From NCBI GenBank assembly GCA_964449775.1, contig CAYVBQ010000009.1:45427-109426 (forward strand): 64,000 bases of DNA. Direction: 5' to 3'. Within the stretch, counting starts at the first letter, position 1, and each line of letters begins with the position of its first letter. Shown piece after piece: positions 45,742-54,738 of the stretch. The notes under the pieces are model-generated. The model saw only the letters and a program-made list of their open reading frames with translations. It had not been told where the DNA came from and did no database searches. Source of the stretch: Fen-1258 sp964449775. GTDB lineage: Bacteria; Bacteroidota; Ignavibacteria; Ignavibacteriales; Melioribacteraceae. A program made the translations under genes and the position numbers.

Positions 45742-46091
45742 ATGTTAATATTGGGTATTTCTAATGTGGAATTGGATTATTTTATAATAATGCCAAATCA
45801 TATTCATAGTATATTAATTCAGCCGTAGAGACGAGGCATGCCTCGTCTCTACAGAAAAAATCAATTACATTATCTAATATTGTTGGCTCATTCAAATCTG
45901 CCATAACCAAAGAAGCGCGTGAAAACCGTTACAACAATTTTTCTTGGCAGGTAAGGTTTTATGATAGAATTATTCGAGATGAAAAAGAACTGTATAACAT
46001 CAGAAAATATATTGAACAAAACCCGTTGAAGTGGGAATTAGGAAAAAATACACCGGAAAATATATATGACTTGTGCAATCTTAATAGGTAA
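45742..46091 (+). pseudogene. REP-associated (RAYT/Y1) transposase relic, N-truncated and frameshifted
   Basis: The first frame reads ELDYFIIMPNHIHSILI, holding the HxH (HUH) metal motif of Y1 transposases. After a frameshift at about 45824 the second frame continues SNIVGSFKSAITK, NNFSWQVRFYDRIIR and IRKYIEQNPLKWEL (with the candidate catalytic Tyr) to a stop at 46091. The usual N-terminal third is missing. The palindrome 45825-45852 sits exactly at the frameshift and encodes VETRHASSL in the second frame. Confidence 0.8.
45825..45852. repeat. Perfect 28-bp palindrome, GTAGAGAC type
   Basis: Perfect palindrome with arm GTAGAGACGAGGCA, located inside the RAYT transposase relic. It belongs to the same family as 3944, 62377 and 63035. 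Confidence 0.85.
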
Positions 46092-46149
46092 TGAATAATT
46101 ATTAGTCATATCTATTCCATCAAAAATCTTTTTCCTCAAAGTAAACTTA

Positions 46150-46236
46150 TCAAATCGGAGTAATTGCAGGTTTCCCTTTAAGTACGTTAATAATATTCTT
46201 TGCGCAGAGTTCAGCCATTACAGAACGGGTTTTTAT
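46150..46236 (-). pseudogene. C-terminal tail relic of a 2-hydroxyacid dehydrogenase
   Basis: A 28-codon minus-strand stretch reads TRSVMAELCAKNIINVLKG followed by KPAITPI and a stop. This is the typical C-terminal helix and tail of glyoxylate reductase-type D-2-hydroxyacid dehydrogenases (TRxxMAxLAAxNIxxxLxG). The frame is closed just upstream (stop at 46239), so only the tail remains. Identification rests on a short segment. Confidence 0.5.
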
Positions 46237-46263
46237 TTATAACTTAGAAGTCTTCTCTAACTC

Positions 46264-46299
46264 GTTAGACTTGTCTAACATCAAGTTAGACAAGTCTAA
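46264..46299. terminator. Strong hairpin (GTTAGACTTGTCTAAC stem)
   Basis: A 15-bp perfect stem, GTTAGACTTGTCTAA and TTAGACAAGTCTAAC, with a 5-7 nt loop, followed on the plus strand by a run of A. On the minus strand a T-run precedes it. It may be an intrinsic terminator for minus-strand transcripts reaching from the SpmAB side or a scar of the neighbouring deletion. Confidence 0.45.
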
Positions 46300-46360
46300 A
46301 AAAACAATTTTACTGAAAAATGTTTTGATAATAAATAATTTTACAAAACAAAAATCGTCG

Positions 46361-46413
46361 ATATGACCTTTTCCCATAGGGATGACTATGTCATTAGATA
46401 CGCCTCACTTATG
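46361..46413. repeat. Single degenerate end of the MITE-like element
   Basis: Read on the minus strand, GTGAGGCGTATCTAA is followed by a 22-nt insert and then AAAGGTCATAT. Removing the insert restores the TIR of the 32832-32934 element (GAGGCGTATCTAAAAAGGTC). The insert has a small palindrome, TGACATAGTCA. It abuts the stop of the SpmAB gene. Confidence 0.4.
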
Positions 46414-48042
46414 TTATCCGAATAAAAGTTTAACTATAAATAGCGCAGCAAGAATGCCTGCAATATCTGCCAGAATACCGGCGGCAACAGCATGACGGGT
46501 TCGTTTAATACTCACCGATCCAAAGTAAAGGGCAAGGACATAAAATGTTGTCTCCGTGCTTCCCATAATTGTTGAAACAAGAATTCCGAGGAAAGAATCA
46601 GGTCCATGAACAGAGATAACTTCAGACATAATTCCAATCGAGCCGCTTCCGGAAAGTGGTCGCATTAGAGCCATTGGCAATGCTTCAGCCGGGAATCCAA
46701 TTAAGTTTGTAGCCGGTGATAAAATAATCATTAAAAACTCCATTGCACCGCCGGCTCTGAATATTCCTATGGCTACAAGCATTGCAACTAAATAGGGAAT
46801 AATTCTCAGAGCAACATTAAATCCTTCCTTAGCACCTTCAACAAACACTTCATAAATTTTTATTTTTTTGAAAACACCAAAAAGAACGAATGAAATTATT
46901 ATCACCGGAATCGCGAGAGTAGAAATGATTTGAATTACAGTTTTCAATCCTTCGGCATTAATAAAGCTTAAATTCGAAAATAATTTTGATAAAACTCCGG
47001 TGGTTGCAAGAAGTACTATGATAAGTGCGATTGAGAAAAGAAAAGCAAAAAATTTCCAGCTTGATCTTAGATACCTAATTGAGTCAGATAAACTCATCGG
47101 AAATTTTTCTAATATTTTCGCAGAAAGAATACCAACAATCGTCGCGCATGTTGCGCCAAAGATTGATGTACCAATGATGATTGTGGGATCGCTGCTGCCT
47201 GCCGCTGCACGCACAGCTATCGCTGTTGCCGGAATTAATGTTAATCCGGCGGTATTCACAGCAAGAAATGTACACATTGCATTTGTTGCAGTTCCTTTTT
47301 CAGGATTTAATTTTTCCAGTTCTTCCATCGCTTTAAGACCAAATGGCGTGGCGGCGTTTCCAAGTCCTAACATGTTAGCCGAGATATTCATTATCATCGA
47401 ACCCATTGCCGGGTGATCGTGAGGGACATCCGGAAATAAAAATTTGGTAATCGGTTTCACTGATTTTGCAATTATTGATATGAGTCCCGCTTGCTCGGCA
47501 ATTTTCATAATTCCAAGCCACAACGCCATAATACCAATTAATCCAATAGCAATGTTCACAGCTTTCCCGGCATAATCTATAGCGGAGTTTGTTACTTCCT
47601 TCATCTTGGCAAAGGAAATTCTTTCGAGGGTTAATCTCGAGTTGAATGAATTGGGGGCTGCTTTGTTCATCAAAAAAAGTTTTCCGCTCAAATCATTTTC
47701 TTTACCGGAAACTTTTGCCATCTCTTTCCATATTGCAGGGGATTTCTCCTCAACAACGAAATAAACCGAGTAACTTTTATCTTTCTCACTGTAATTAAGT
47801 TTTACTTTCTGATTGATCTCATCTTTCTGAAGAGTACCATAAAATTTTCCAAAGGTAGTTGATGCTATTTCAAGAACAGCATCGAATGGTTTATTGCTTT
47901 TCACGAATGCAGAATCAAAAGAAACAACAACTTCAATCGGTTCACCGTTCCGGTACCGATTGTTTGACTGATTTAGAACGTCAAGCGTTAGCGCCGTTCC
48001 TATTCCAAGGAAAAGTAAACCGAGCCAGATGTAGTTGAGCAT
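46414..48042 (-). CDS. SpmA-SpmB fused membrane protein (nucleoside-recognition/Gate domains)
   Basis: A 542-residue inner-membrane protein with two Gate (nucleoside recognition) domains, corresponding to spore maturation proteins A and B joined in one chain. The first (about 160-300) has IGIMALWLGIMKIAEQAG and NMLGLGNAATPFGLKAMEEL, the SpmA signature. The second (about 400-540) has IPYLVAMLVAIGIFRAGG, ALMRPLSGSGSIGIMSE and STIMGSTETTFYVLALYFGS, the SpmB signature. A soluble segment (about 30-150) follows the first membrane helix. The organism is unlikely to sporulate, so the name is historical; role unknown. It is divergent from the nitrilase gene. Confidence 0.9.
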   Translation of the reverse strand: MLNYIWLGLLFLGIGTALTLDVLNQSNNRYRNGEPIEVVVSFDSAFVKSNKPFDAVLEIASTTFGKFYGTLQKDEINQKVKLNYSEKDKSYSVYFVVEEKSPAIWKEMAKVSGKENDLSGKLFLMNKAAPNSFNSRLTLERISFAKMKEVTNSAIDYAGKAVNIAIGLIGIMALWLGIMKIAEQAGLISIIAKSVKPITKFLFPDVPHDHPAMGSMIMNISANMLGLGNAATPFGLKAMEELEKLNPEKGTATNAMCTFLAVNTAGLTLIPATAIAVRAAAGSSDPTIIIGTSIFGATCATIVGILSAKILEKFPMSLSDSIRYLRSSWKFFAFLFSIALIIVLLATTGVLSKLFSNLSFINAEGLKTVIQIISTLAIPVIIISFVLFGVFKKIKIYEVFVEGAKEGFNVALRIIPYLVAMLVAIGIFRAGGAMEFLMIILSPATNLIGFPAEALPMALMRPLSGSGSIGIMSEVISVHGPDSFLGILVSTIMGSTETTFYVLALYFGSVSIKRTRHAVAAGILADIAGILAALFIVKLLFG

Positions 48043-48151
48043 ATAATATTTCTCTGATGAGTGATGGATCCGGATGCAAATTATAAATTATCGATGTAAA
48101 AGACATTTTTTTATTTAATTTTGAATTGAGATTTGAAAAGGGAGAAATAAG

Positions 48152-48913
48152 ATGAAACTCGGTTTGGTTCAATATACACCTGTTTGGGAAAATCCGGAAG
48201 AGAATATTTTGAAAATCGAAGAGTTAATAAAAACTTCCAACTCAAATTTTGATCTCCTCATCTTCCCCGAAATGACTTTAACCGGATTCACCATGAACGC
48301 AGAAAAGTTTGCGGAAGAAATTGACGGAACCGGCACAAAGTATTTTATGCATCTCGCACAAAGATTGAAAACTGATATTTTTACAGGAATTATTGAACTT
48401 GATGGTAGTTCCATCTACAACTCTCTGGTCCATTTCGATTCTCTGGGACTCATCAAAGCACGTTACAGAAAAATTCATCCCTATAGTAAAGCAAAAGAAG
48501 ATCAGTATTACACCGCCGGAGAAGAAATTGTAATAACTAAGATGAACCAAGTTAAGTTTGGTTTGAGCGTCTGTTATGATTTGCGCTTCCCGGAGTTGTA
48601 TCGGCTTTATTCAAAAGAGCGAGTAGAAGTTTTAATCGACATCGCCAATTGGCCTGTTCCCCGCATCGAACATTGGAAAGTTCTGCTTAGAGCACGCGCA
48701 ATCGAGAATCAATGTTTCATGGTGGGAGTTAATCGAGTTGGCGACGATCCCGGCAATCAATACAATGGCTGCAGCGCCGTCTTTGATCCGATGGGGAATG
48801 AAATTGTAATGATTCAAGATTCGGAAATGATTATAGAAGCAGAAATTGAGATAGAACTGGTGAGCACAACCAGAAATACATTACCATTCTTACAAGACAT
48901 AAAATTGATTTAG
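48152..48913 (+). CDS. Nitrilase-superfamily carbon-nitrogen hydrolase (omega-amidase-like)
   Basis: A 253-residue amidase with the complete catalytic triad: E40 (LLIFPEMTLTGF), K107 (RYRKIHPYS) and C141 (GLSVCYDLRFPELYR). Length and the LRFPELYR and FMVGVNRVGDDPG blocks suit the YafV/Nit2 omega-amidase group, which hydrolyses alpha-ketoglutaramate and related amides. That subgroup is inference. It has an AGGGAG ribosome-binding sequence seven bases before the ATG and lies opposite the SpmAB gene with about 110 bases between. Confidence 0.92.
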   Translation: MKLGLVQYTPVWENPEENILKIEELIKTSNSNFDLLIFPEMTLTGFTMNAEKFAEEIDGTGTKYFMHLAQRLKTDIFTGIIELDGSSIYNSLVHFDSLGLIKARYRKIHPYSKAKEDQYYTAGEEIVITKMNQVKFGLSVCYDLRFPELYRLYSKERVEVLIDIANWPVPRIEHWKVLLRARAIENQCFMVGVNRVGDDPGNQYNGCSAVFDPMGNEIVMIQDSEMIIEAEIEIELVSTTRNTLPFLQDIKLI

Positions 48914-49023
48914 ATTTACTTTTCTTGGTATCGAATCAATATTTTTTGTTATTCAACCTATGACTAAGTTAGCAACACCGTTTTTAGATTATTCCAAATT
49001 TCCTTAAAAAAAGAGAGGCAGCA

Positions 49024-50568
49024 TTGTCAATTCTTAGCAAACTAAAAGATTTTTTGTTTAGGGACGATAAAGTAAAAATTGGAGGCGGTGAGAAGGCAAA
49101 TCTCAAACAAGCAGCCATGGGAAAGATGACCGCACGTGAAAGAATTCATGTCCTGCTTGATCCCGATACTTTTTTTGAGTTCGATCTTTTTGTTAAGCAC
49201 GAAGGCAAAGATTTTGGAATGGAGAAAAAAGATCTTCCTGCCGATGGTGTTATAACCGGTACCGGTTCAATCAGTGGTCATCCGGTTTGTATCTTCGCAC
49301 AGGACTTCACCGTTGCCGGAGGATCATTAGGTTTAGCGCACGCCAGAAAGATTACCAAGATCATGGATCACTCAATCAAAATGGGAATACCATTGATTGG
49401 AATTAATGATTCCGGCGGCGCACGAATTCAAGAAGGCGTTAATTCACTCGCCGGATACGGAGAAATTTTTTACAGAAACACTTTAGCTTCCGGTGTAATA
49501 CCGCAAATTTCAGTTATACTCGGTCCATGTGCCGGTGGTGCTGTTTACTCTCCCGCCCTAACAGATTTTGTTTTTGTTGTTGATAAAATATCCAAGATGT
49601 TCATTACCGGTCCTGAAGTGATCAAAACCGTTCTTGGTGAAGAGATTAGCATGGAAGATCTTGGTGGTGCAAGAATCCAGAGCGAAATCACCGGCAACGC
49701 ACACTTTTTTGCAAAATCAGAGTTAGAATGCTTCGACCAAATTCGAAAATTATGTTCCTTCATTCCCTGGAATAATCAGAAGAAAGCAAATCCCTATCCG
49801 GCTAAGAAACCAAGATCAAATTTTGAAATAGAAAAAATTATTCCTTCAGATCCTTCAAAACCATACGATATTAAAAACATTATTTATTCTATTGTTGATG
49901 ATTCCGATTTTCTGGAAATACAAGAACTCTGGGCAGCAAACATTGTTATCGGTTTTGCTAGAATAAATGGAGAGACAGTTGGTATCGTCGGAAATCAACC
50001 AATGGTTCTTGCCGGTGTGCTGGATGTTGATTCATCAGATAAAGCTGCGCGCTTCATACGATTCTGCGATGCGTTTAACATTCCGTTGTTAACTTTAGTT
50101 GATCTTCCCGGATATCTTCCCGGTGTCGATCAGGAACATGCAGGCGTAATTAGACACGGCGCAAAAATTCTTTACGCATACAGTGAAGCAACTGTTCCAA
50201 AATTAACAGTTATTTTAAGAAAGGCTTACGGAGGCGGATACATTGCCATGTGTTCGCGTCATCTTGGTGCCGATTTCGTCTTTGCCTGGCCATCTGCAGA
50301 AATTGCCGTGATGGGACCGGAAGGAGCTGCAAATATTATTTTTAAATCTGAAATTGCAGAAGCTTCTGATCCGAACGCGATGAGAAAACAAAAAGTTGCC
50401 GAGTACACAGAAAAATTCGCAAATCCATATGTAGCGGCAGCTAACGGTTACATTGATGCAGTAATAAATCCTGAAGATACAAGAAAAATTTTGGTTCAGA
50501 CTTTGCAGCTATCCAAGCAGAAAAAAGAACTTAGACCATTTAAAAAACATGGGATCCCGCCTTTTTAA
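49024..50568 (+). CDS. Acyl-CoA carboxylase beta subunit (propionyl-CoA carboxylase type carboxyltransferase)
   Basis: A 514-residue biotin-dependent carboxyltransferase with both crotonase-like halves: GGARIQEGVNSLAGYGEIF and GPCAGGAVYSPALTDF in the N half, and LPGYLPGVDQEHAGVIRHG with AYGGGYIAMCSRHLGAD in the C half. It most resembles propionyl/methylmalonyl-CoA carboxylase subunits. The start is TTG at 49024, with AGAGG five bases upstream, and the N-terminus then matches family length. The biotin carrier gene follows two bases after its stop. A biotin carboxylase gene is not in the window. Acyl specificity is inferred. Confidence 0.93.
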   Translation: MSILSKLKDFLFRDDKVKIGGGEKANLKQAAMGKMTARERIHVLLDPDTFFEFDLFVKHEGKDFGMEKKDLPADGVITGTGSISGHPVCIFAQDFTVAGGSLGLAHARKITKIMDHSIKMGIPLIGINDSGGARIQEGVNSLAGYGEIFYRNTLASGVIPQISVILGPCAGGAVYSPALTDFVFVVDKISKMFITGPEVIKTVLGEEISMEDLGGARIQSEITGNAHFFAKSELECFDQIRKLCSFIPWNNQKKANPYPAKKPRSNFEIEKIIPSDPSKPYDIKNIIYSIVDDSDFLEIQELWAANIVIGFARINGETVGIVGNQPMVLAGVLDVDSSDKAARFIRFCDAFNIPLLTLVDLPGYLPGVDQEHAGVIRHGAKILYAYSEATVPKLTVILRKAYGGGYIAMCSRHLGADFVFAWPSAEIAVMGPEGAANIIFKSEIAEASDPNAMRKQKVAEYTEKFANPYVAAANGYIDAVINPEDTRKILVQTLQLSKQKKELRPFKKHGIPPF

Positions 50569-50570
50569 TT

Positions 50571-50888
50571 ATGGAAGAAGAAAAAAGAACAGCCAAATTA
50601 ATTATTGACGATACGGTTTACGAAACTCGTTTAACAAAAAAATTCAGAGCCCGTAAGCCGTTTGTTCCACATAATCCCAATTTAGTTAATGCTTTCATTC
50701 CCGGGGTCATTCGAGATATTAACGTAAAGATTGGACAGCGGGTTAAAGAGGGCGACCAACTTCTGATTCTTGAAGCGATGAAGATGAAAAATGTCTTGTT
50801 GTCCCATCGTGAAGGAAAGATCAAAGAGATAAAAATTCAATCCGGCGACATGGTTTTGAAGAATCAATTGCTAATAGAATTTGAATGA
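50571..50888 (+). CDS. Biotin carboxyl carrier protein (biotinyl domain)
   Basis: A 105-residue single-domain carrier. The biotinylation motif EAMKMKN gives K71 as the modified lysine, with the flanking GQRVKEGDQLLILE and GDMVLKNQLLIEFE strands of the swinging-arm domain. Located two bases after the carboxyltransferase gene, it is probably the carrier for that enzyme. The N-terminal 30 residues are basic and less conserved. Confidence 0.92.
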   Translation: MEEEKRTAKLIIDDTVYETRLTKKFRARKPFVPHNPNLVNAFIPGVIRDINVKIGQRVKEGDQLLILEAMKMKNVLLSHREGKIKEIKIQSGDMVLKNQLLIEFE

Positions 50889-51060
50889 ATTGGATTGGTC
50901 TTAATTCCTACCTACATGATAAATAATACAGTTCGGCTCCGCTATATTTTTTCTTTGTCATCATGCACCATCCATAGAAAGTAATTTAGGCAGGATCTCT
51001 GCGTTGACATGCAGGCAGCATGGTTAAAAGCTTTAATGCAAAGGGCGCAAAGCTTCATTC

Positions 51061-51096
51061 CATCAAACATCTTCCATCATCCATCAAACATCTTCC
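51061..51096 (+). repeat. Two tandem copies of CATCAAACATCTTCC
   Basis: CATCAAACATCTTCC occurs at 51061-51075 and again at 51082-51096, a 21-bp period, in the convergent gap after the biotin carrier gene. The rest of that 230-base gap shows no gene or clear terminator. Confidence 0.5.
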
Positions 51097-51119
51097 CGAA
51101 TTTATCACACCATATAATT

Positions 51120-53735
51120 TCATCTTATGCCGGAATACAATCCGCCGGACTTAGTAACTTTAATATCTTGCAGTTCGGCAGCTTTCAAACGAATCTCGAA
51201 ATGAAAACCGCTGTATGAGCCAAGCGGATTCCATGTAAAATTCATTTCCCAGCAATGAAGATCGCGGTAAACGGTAATTTGAGGTGCGGAAATTTCTTTG
51301 CGGTCAAAATCATAACTTCCGCGTACAGTAAATTTCCAATTCTTTGTTAAGCTGAAACCCAGGTCCGCGCTGATGTTCGAATATGAAATTGATTGATCCG
51401 CAGTCGGTTTAGATAAATTGTAATTGTAACTCATACTCAAATTCCACGGAATGGATAGATCCGGTGATTGAGTGTCGTCATACACAGCCGAATAATCTTT
51501 CTTGTTGAATGGATTATCCGGATCAGTTTTGCCTTTTTGCTGCTGTGCCGGCTCTTCTTTACTTTTAATTTTATCCCCGCTCAAAGAAGAAGAGATAGAA
51601 AAACCGAAATTTGTTAACCGCAATAATCCTTTTCCATTCGATGCAAGAAATTGATTAACCTTTGGAAAACTTTCGTATCCATTCTGAACCACGCGAACTT
51701 GATCATAAAAAGTATAAGAAGATGAACCGGAGAAACTCAACAGATCGCCAATTTGTGTACGATAGCTCAAATTTAGATCGGAGAGTTTCAGACTATCAGC
51801 CGCAAAATTGTAACCAAGACTCGCATTCAAATTCAGCAGTTGAATCTTCTTCTGATCTTTGGTGGAATCGTTCGGACTCTTTGCCATTTTTATTTCAAAA
51901 ATATTTCCAAGAGAAAAGTTTAATGCCTGGCTCTGCCCGGAAGATGCACCACCGAATATTTCTCTTCCAAATTTATCGTACTGCACTACTTTGCCATCTG
52001 ATTGTGTGTAAGTATCGAAGTAACCCCATTTATCGTCAGCAAAATTAGGAGTATAGACATAGGATACAGAGGGCAACAAAGTATGTCTAAATGATTCTAC
52101 CCCTAAAAGATTCGGATTATAAATTCCATAAAGTTTTGTTGAGGCAGAAACAGTCATATTAAATGTACGGACAAAATTTAATTCGTTGATCGTAGAAGAA
52201 ATTGTCGTGTCGCGTTGAGTTATTTGTTTGGTCACAGGATCAACAGTTTCCAAAACTTTGTTCTCAAGCTTTAACCTCTTGTTATACCATTTCTCTGTGT
52301 AATTAACACTCGGTGCAATGTTGAAGTAGCCAATCTTTGGAGAGGCGCTCAAAGAAATATTGTGAAGAAACCCGCCGTGAATATCTAAATTGCCGTCCAC
52401 AGTCTTACGGTTATTTGAAAATTGACCGGTATAACTGTAACCGATCAGTTCATACCATTTTTGATCGCGTGCAGACTCAACATTATCTCTCTTGAAAGGA
52501 TAAGTCATTGACTTCGAGAAATTAATATTTGGAAGCGATTCGTTCAGGTCTCCGGTTGCCAGATTCTGTGTACGACTGTAATTGATTGACATACTTGCAC
52601 CGGATTCATCCCATACCTTACTAAAGGTTGCATTCGACGTTATATCTTGCCTAAGTCTATCATTAATGTTATAAATGTTGTTATTGATATAATTAGAGGA
52701 TAAAAACCGCAAGTTAAGATCGAAACGCATAGTAGGATTTATCTGCTGATTATGATACCATGAAAAATTCCAATCGGATTGCACTTGTCTATCCGGATCA
52801 GCTTCCTCTCCAACAATCACTTTTGAGTAGCCTGCATCAATCGATCCGGAAAAATTATATCGTTCGGTGTAACGAAATCTCGAGTTGACACCCCAACCTC
52901 CTTTCAGGTAATAATCTCCCGTTAGCGATAAATCCATATAATCATTTAGAGCTAAGAAGTAACCGAAATTTCTGAAGTACTGTCCGCGGTCGGCTGCCTG
53001 CCCGTAAGTTGGAATTATCAATCCGGATCGTCTTCCGGTTTCATTTGGGAATACTGCGAAAGGTAGTGGGATCGGGAACGGAACTCCTCCGATGTACATA
53101 AAAATCCACCGCGCAATTATTTTATCTTTTTGAATTACTTTCATTTCACTTGCGCCAAAGTAAGTGTGCGGAGTATCGCTATCGCATGTAGTAAAAGCAC
53201 CATTCTTTATGAAGTAGGTATCTTTATCAACTTTGTTAACATCTTCGCCTGTATAATTCTGTCCTTTGTTTTTGTTCTTGGCAAGCGAAATGTATCCTCG
53301 CTGACTCTTGAAATTATATTTGATCAGTTCACCTTCATAGGTATCGCTTCCTTCGGTAAGGCGTGGCGTCTCTTTGAGTTTCACTTTTGCTGTGTCAGCC
53401 GTATCAGCAATGCCGACAGCATCAAGTTCATTCGTTTTATAATCAACAAAAATTTGCCCGCTCTTTAATTCAGTTGTTTTATACTTCAATGCAGCGGAGC
53501 CGTATAGAAACATTTTTTTCTTCGGGACTTCAAAGATGAGAGAGTCTGATGCACTCGAGTAAACTATGGCGTCTACATCATATTTTTTTTTGGATTTAGT
53601 AGTGTCTGCTTGTGAGAGAGAATCGGTTATGGTAGTTTTAAAAGAATCAGATTTATATAATGGATTAGCAACTCTCTGCTGGGCAAACAAAGAAGCGCAA
53701 AACAAGATTAATATGAGGGAGAAAACAAACTTCAT
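51120..53735 (-). CDS. lptD: LptD-like outer-membrane LPS-assembly/OstA family protein
   Basis: An 871-residue outer-membrane protein with a signal peptide ending ASLFAQQ (about 19). An OstA/LptA-like jelly-roll follows (about 50-200: MFLYGSAALKYKTTELKSG, YEGELIKYNFKSQRGY), then the LptD-type transition GGVPFPIPLPFAVFPNETGR and RSGLIIPTYG, and a long C-terminal barrel of alternating aromatic strands. This is the common Bacteroidota form of LptD. The gene ends about 35 bases before the ROK gene upstream of it on the same strand. Confidence 0.9.
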   Translation of the reverse strand: MKFVFSLILILFCASLFAQQRVANPLYKSDSFKTTITDSLSQADTTKSKKKYDVDAIVYSSASDSLIFEVPKKKMFLYGSAALKYKTTELKSGQIFVDYKTNELDAVGIADTADTAKVKLKETPRLTEGSDTYEGELIKYNFKSQRGYISLAKNKNKGQNYTGEDVNKVDKDTYFIKNGAFTTCDSDTPHTYFGASEMKVIQKDKIIARWIFMYIGGVPFPIPLPFAVFPNETGRRSGLIIPTYGQAADRGQYFRNFGYFLALNDYMDLSLTGDYYLKGGWGVNSRFRYTERYNFSGSIDAGYSKVIVGEEADPDRQVQSDWNFSWYHNQQINPTMRFDLNLRFLSSNYINNNIYNINDRLRQDITSNATFSKVWDESGASMSINYSRTQNLATGDLNESLPNINFSKSMTYPFKRDNVESARDQKWYELIGYSYTGQFSNNRKTVDGNLDIHGGFLHNISLSASPKIGYFNIAPSVNYTEKWYNKRLKLENKVLETVDPVTKQITQRDTTISSTINELNFVRTFNMTVSASTKLYGIYNPNLLGVESFRHTLLPSVSYVYTPNFADDKWGYFDTYTQSDGKVVQYDKFGREIFGGASSGQSQALNFSLGNIFEIKMAKSPNDSTKDQKKIQLLNLNASLGYNFAADSLKLSDLNLSYRTQIGDLLSFSGSSSYTFYDQVRVVQNGYESFPKVNQFLASNGKGLLRLTNFGFSISSSLSGDKIKSKEEPAQQQKGKTDPDNPFNKKDYSAVYDDTQSPDLSIPWNLSMSYNYNLSKPTADQSISYSNISADLGFSLTKNWKFTVRGSYDFDRKEISAPQITVYRDLHCWEMNFTWNPLGSYSGFHFEIRLKAAELQDIKVTKSGGLYSGIR

Positions 53736-53770
53736 AGATGGATTGAATTCTTTTTCTGTTCACTGCAAAG

Positions 53771-54730
53771 TTATGATTTATAAAACACAAGTGCAGATGC
53801 ACCTTTTATTCCAGCTTCATTTTTCAATTTTGCCGGTTTAACAATAATCCGATCTCGAAATGATTTCATTACTCTTTGTTTTAAAGATGATTCAACTGCA
53901 TCTAACAATAATTTTCCGAATCCGGCAACACCGCCGCCGATGATGATCGTTGCAATATCCACTACATGTACGGCAGAAGCGAGAGCATAACCCAGTTTGG
54001 TGCCGGTATCGACTACGACTGACAATGAGAAATCATCTCCTTGTTCTGCCGCAGTGTGAATCAATTTGGGAGTAAGTAAATTCAGATCGCCATTCGTGAG
54101 TTTAATAAGAAGTGAATCACTCCGCTCCTGGAGTTTTATTTTCGTCCGCTCGATTAGATAGTTACCGCCGATGTACGCTTCAATACAACCAATAGATCCG
54201 CACTTACACTGCTCGCCATTAGTATCTATTGTGATATGACCTATCTCGCCTGCAATTCCGGTCTCACCACGGAAGATTTTTTTATCAATGATAATACCGC
54301 TGCCGACACCTGTACCGAGTGTTATCATAATAAAATTTTTATGATATTTCCCGGCGCCATATATCAGTTCTCCAATTGCGGCAGCATTGGCATCGTTTTC
54401 GACGAAGACATCACAACCAAATTCTTTCTTAATAATATTTCCAAGGTGGACTTTACCCCATCCTGGAAAGTTAGGTGGATTTTCGACTGTCCCCTTTTTG
54501 AGTTTAACGGCTCCAGGGGCACCGATTCCAATTCCCAAAATATTATCGTCCTTTTCTTTCAGAACCTCTTTTATACCTCGCGTGATCTGCTTTATAACCG
54601 CATCAGATCCTTTCTCGGCATGGCTTTCGACTGAAACCTTTTTAACAATTTTCCCTTTCTCGTCAACCCATCCTACTTTGATGGAAGTTCCGCCAAGATC
54701 AACACCAACAGCAAATTTTTTCTTCGGCAC
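53771..54730 (-). CDS. ROK family sugar kinase (glucokinase-like)
   Basis: A 319-residue ROK protein. ATP-binding GVDLGGTSIKVGWVDEKG is at the N-terminus, followed by GIGAPGAVKL, the catalytic-Asp region VENDANAAAIGELIYGAG, ITLGTGVGSGIIID and the ROK zinc signature GHITIDTNGEQCKCGSIGC. The lack of an N-terminal helix-turn-helix argues for a kinase, most likely glucokinase, rather than a repressor. It is eight bases after the lipoprotein gene. Confidence 0.92.
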   Translation of the reverse strand: MPKKKFAVGVDLGGTSIKVGWVDEKGKIVKKVSVESHAEKGSDAVIKQITRGIKEVLKEKDDNILGIGIGAPGAVKLKKGTVENPPNFPGWGKVHLGNIIKKEFGCDVFVENDANAAAIGELIYGAGKYHKNFIMITLGTGVGSGIIIDKKIFRGETGIAGEIGHITIDTNGEQCKCGSIGCIEAYIGGNYLIERTKIKLQERSDSLLIKLTNGDLNLLTPKLIHTAAEQGDDFSLSVVVDTGTKLGYALASAVHVVDIATIIIGGGVAGFGKLLLDAVESSLKQRVMKSFRDRIIVKPAKLKNEAGIKGASALVFYKS

Positions 54731-54738
54731 GGTTTCCT

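Noticed and set aside
48959..49006. 15-codon frame MTKLATPFLDYSKFP before the carboxylase gene
   Set aside because: No ribosome-binding sequence, no regulatory codon run and no attenuator hairpin, so a leader peptide is not supported.
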